Part shown: positions 20,227 to 20,764 of the stretch, one piece after another | Layout of the letters: each line of letters begins with the position of its first letter | Numbering within the stretch: the first letter of the stretch is position 1 | Source of the DNA: a virus | IMG/VR virus record: IMGVR_UViG_3300032562_000204 | Coordinates: 1 to 20,764 of that record | DNA length: 20,764 nucleotides | Reading direction: 5' to 3' (one strand) | Notes under the pieces: generated by a model | Databases searched by the model: none | What the model saw: only the letters and a program-made list of their open reading frames with translations | Told to the model about the DNA's origin: nothing | Program-made: the position numbers and the translations under genes

Positions 20227-20582
20227 TCTTGTCCCCTTCCATCTGGATGTTCATTAAATTCATCTACGGCCTGTTGGTGCGCTTGCGGTACGTTGCGTTT
20301 TAAATAACGCATGGCAGTTCTTTTCCAATGTGGCAAATTGACGCAACTCTTAAAAATTATTTCGTTCGCCTCTCTAAGTTTAAGCATCATTTCTTTTTGT
20401 TGTGCCATTACCTCATCTCTTTGTTTACACGCCTGTTCATATAAAGAATATAAAGTTTCAATATCGTTTTGCTTTTTAGCCTCAACTAATCTAGCAAATG
20501 TTTCAAAAGCATCGGTGTAATTCCAAAGGTCTGGGTCAAGTCCAGCCTGTCTAGCCACCTCAATAATTTCATCTTGTGTCAT
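20223..20582 (-). CDS. Small phage protein, MTQDEIIEVARQAG type (119 aa)
   Basis: 119 residues: MTQDEIIEVARQAGLD and AFETFARLVEAKKQND match the same 'IIe.ArqAG...FarLVea' pattern as the next gene. A coiled-coil helix follows (YEQACKQRDEVMAQQKEMMLKLREANEI) and then a basic segment (HWKRTAMRYLKRNVPQAH) that could touch nucleic acid. The C-terminus GRGQE is made by the ribosome site of the next gene read in frame. Function unknown. Confidence 0.68.
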   Translation of the reverse strand: MTQDEIIEVARQAGLDPDLWNYTDAFETFARLVEAKKQNDIETLYSLYEQACKQRDEVMAQQKEMMLKLREANEIIFKSCVNLPHWKRTAMRYLKRNVPQAHQQAVDEFNEHPDGRGQE

Positions 20583-20758
20583 GCTTGTCCCCTTGCACGA
20601 ATTAAATAAGCCAAGTCAATTCCATCAGGGTACTCAGATTCATCACACAACTTTGCACATTCTTCACGCTCATCTTCAACTAAGGCATCAACTATTGTGC
20701 GTACCATACCCTCACTAAAGTGTTCCAAGAGTATTTGTACCGCTGTATCTTTAATCAT
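20579..20758 (-). CDS. Small unknown protein (59 aa), first gene seen of the operon
   Basis: 59 residues beginning MIKDTAVQILLEHFSEGMVRT, acidic and helical in the middle (VDALVEDEREECAKLCDESEY) and ending IRARGQA. It sits six bases from the window edge, so its ribosome site is not fully visible and an earlier start cannot be excluded. It joins the next gene by ATGA, and its last codons (GCAAGGGGACAAGC) hold the ribosome site, as at the following junctions. No family is recognised. Confidence 0.6.
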   Translation of the reverse strand: MIKDTAVQILLEHFSEGMVRTIVDALVEDEREECAKLCDESEYPDGIDLAYLIRARGQA

Positions 20759-20764
20759 TGTTGT

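Larger units (their letters stand above)
19707..20238 (-). repeat. Exact 25-base stop/start junction repeat, three copies
   Basis: Copies at 19707-19731, 20000-20024 and 20214-20238 are identical on reading. On the minus strand each runs AAGGGGACAAGAATGACT followed by AAAGAAG: a ribosome site, the end of the upstream gene and the first codons (MTKE) of the next. A diverged fourth copy lies at 20582 (AAGGGGACAAGCATGACA) and a start-only match at 19375. The start-proximal match extends further at 19375, 19719 and 20012 (GAAGTAATGAAACAAG or close). Confidence 0.85.

Overview
This window looks like part of the genome of a tailed DNA phage, most likely a podovirus (short-tailed, T7-like in layout) infecting a Gram-negative bacterium. 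The base composition is AT-rich. Genes are short, tightly packed and mostly joined by ATGA, TAATG or 8-base stop/start overlaps. There are small lipoprotein genes (which point to a Gram-negative host), a family A DNA polymerase and virion genes. The modular 'LEEALKQEQDEP...PLYTAP...EW.GLTDE' proteins at the right end are, as I recall, common in phages of Betaproteobacteria and related hosts, so an aquatic betaproteobacterial host is a reasonable guess but not shown. I see no integrase, repressor gene, tRNA, rRNA, CRISPR array or insertion sequence.

Layout. Bases 2-7910 (+ strand) form a virion cluster: the C-terminal part of a tail hub or nozzle-like protein, a 77-residue conserved phage protein, a GNAT-like/cupin/GNAT trio, then four large low-complexity proteins that resemble podoviral internal or ejection proteins. 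Bases 7822-20758 (- strand) form one almost continuous operon read right to left. From its upstream end it holds six small tandem genes, several built from the same N-terminal module; a tryptophan-rich microprotein; MazG-like pyrophosphohydrolase; a conserved phage protein; dCMP deaminase; a coiled-coil protein; a four-cysteine DNA-binding-type protein; a structured 128-base gap; a lipoprotein; an aromatic microprotein; DNA polymerase A; another lipoprotein; a conserved phage protein; a 43-residue membrane microprotein; a RecB/Cas4-like Fe-S nuclease; a VRR-NUC nuclease; an SNF2-type helicase; nucleoside deoxyribosyltransferase; a third lipoprotein; a small unknown; an HD deoxynucleotidase; a DUF6378-like protein; a divergent ThyX; and two small unknowns. 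The two arms converge and their last genes overlap by 89 bases.

How the genes work together. Polymerase, helicase, two PD-(D/E)xK nucleases and the four-cysteine protein form a replication/recombination set. dCMP deaminase, ThyX-like, HD nucleotidase, deoxyribosyltransferase and MazG-like enzymes would reshape the host nucleotide pool, chiefly towards dUMP and dTMP if the ThyX-like protein keeps that activity. Small lipoproteins and microproteins inserted between the replication genes are plausible host-takeover or exclusion factors.

The most unusual features are: the tandem modular gene array with an exact 25-base junction repeat; Shine-Dalgarno sequences encoded in the last codons of upstream genes, giving recurrent C-terminal peptides; a candidate three-way-junction RNA at 16162-16264; a 13-base operator-like sequence shared by two promoter-like gaps; a ThyX homologue lacking substrate-site residues; and two long overlaps in which a nuclease or DUF6378 C-terminal tail is overprinted on the next gene.
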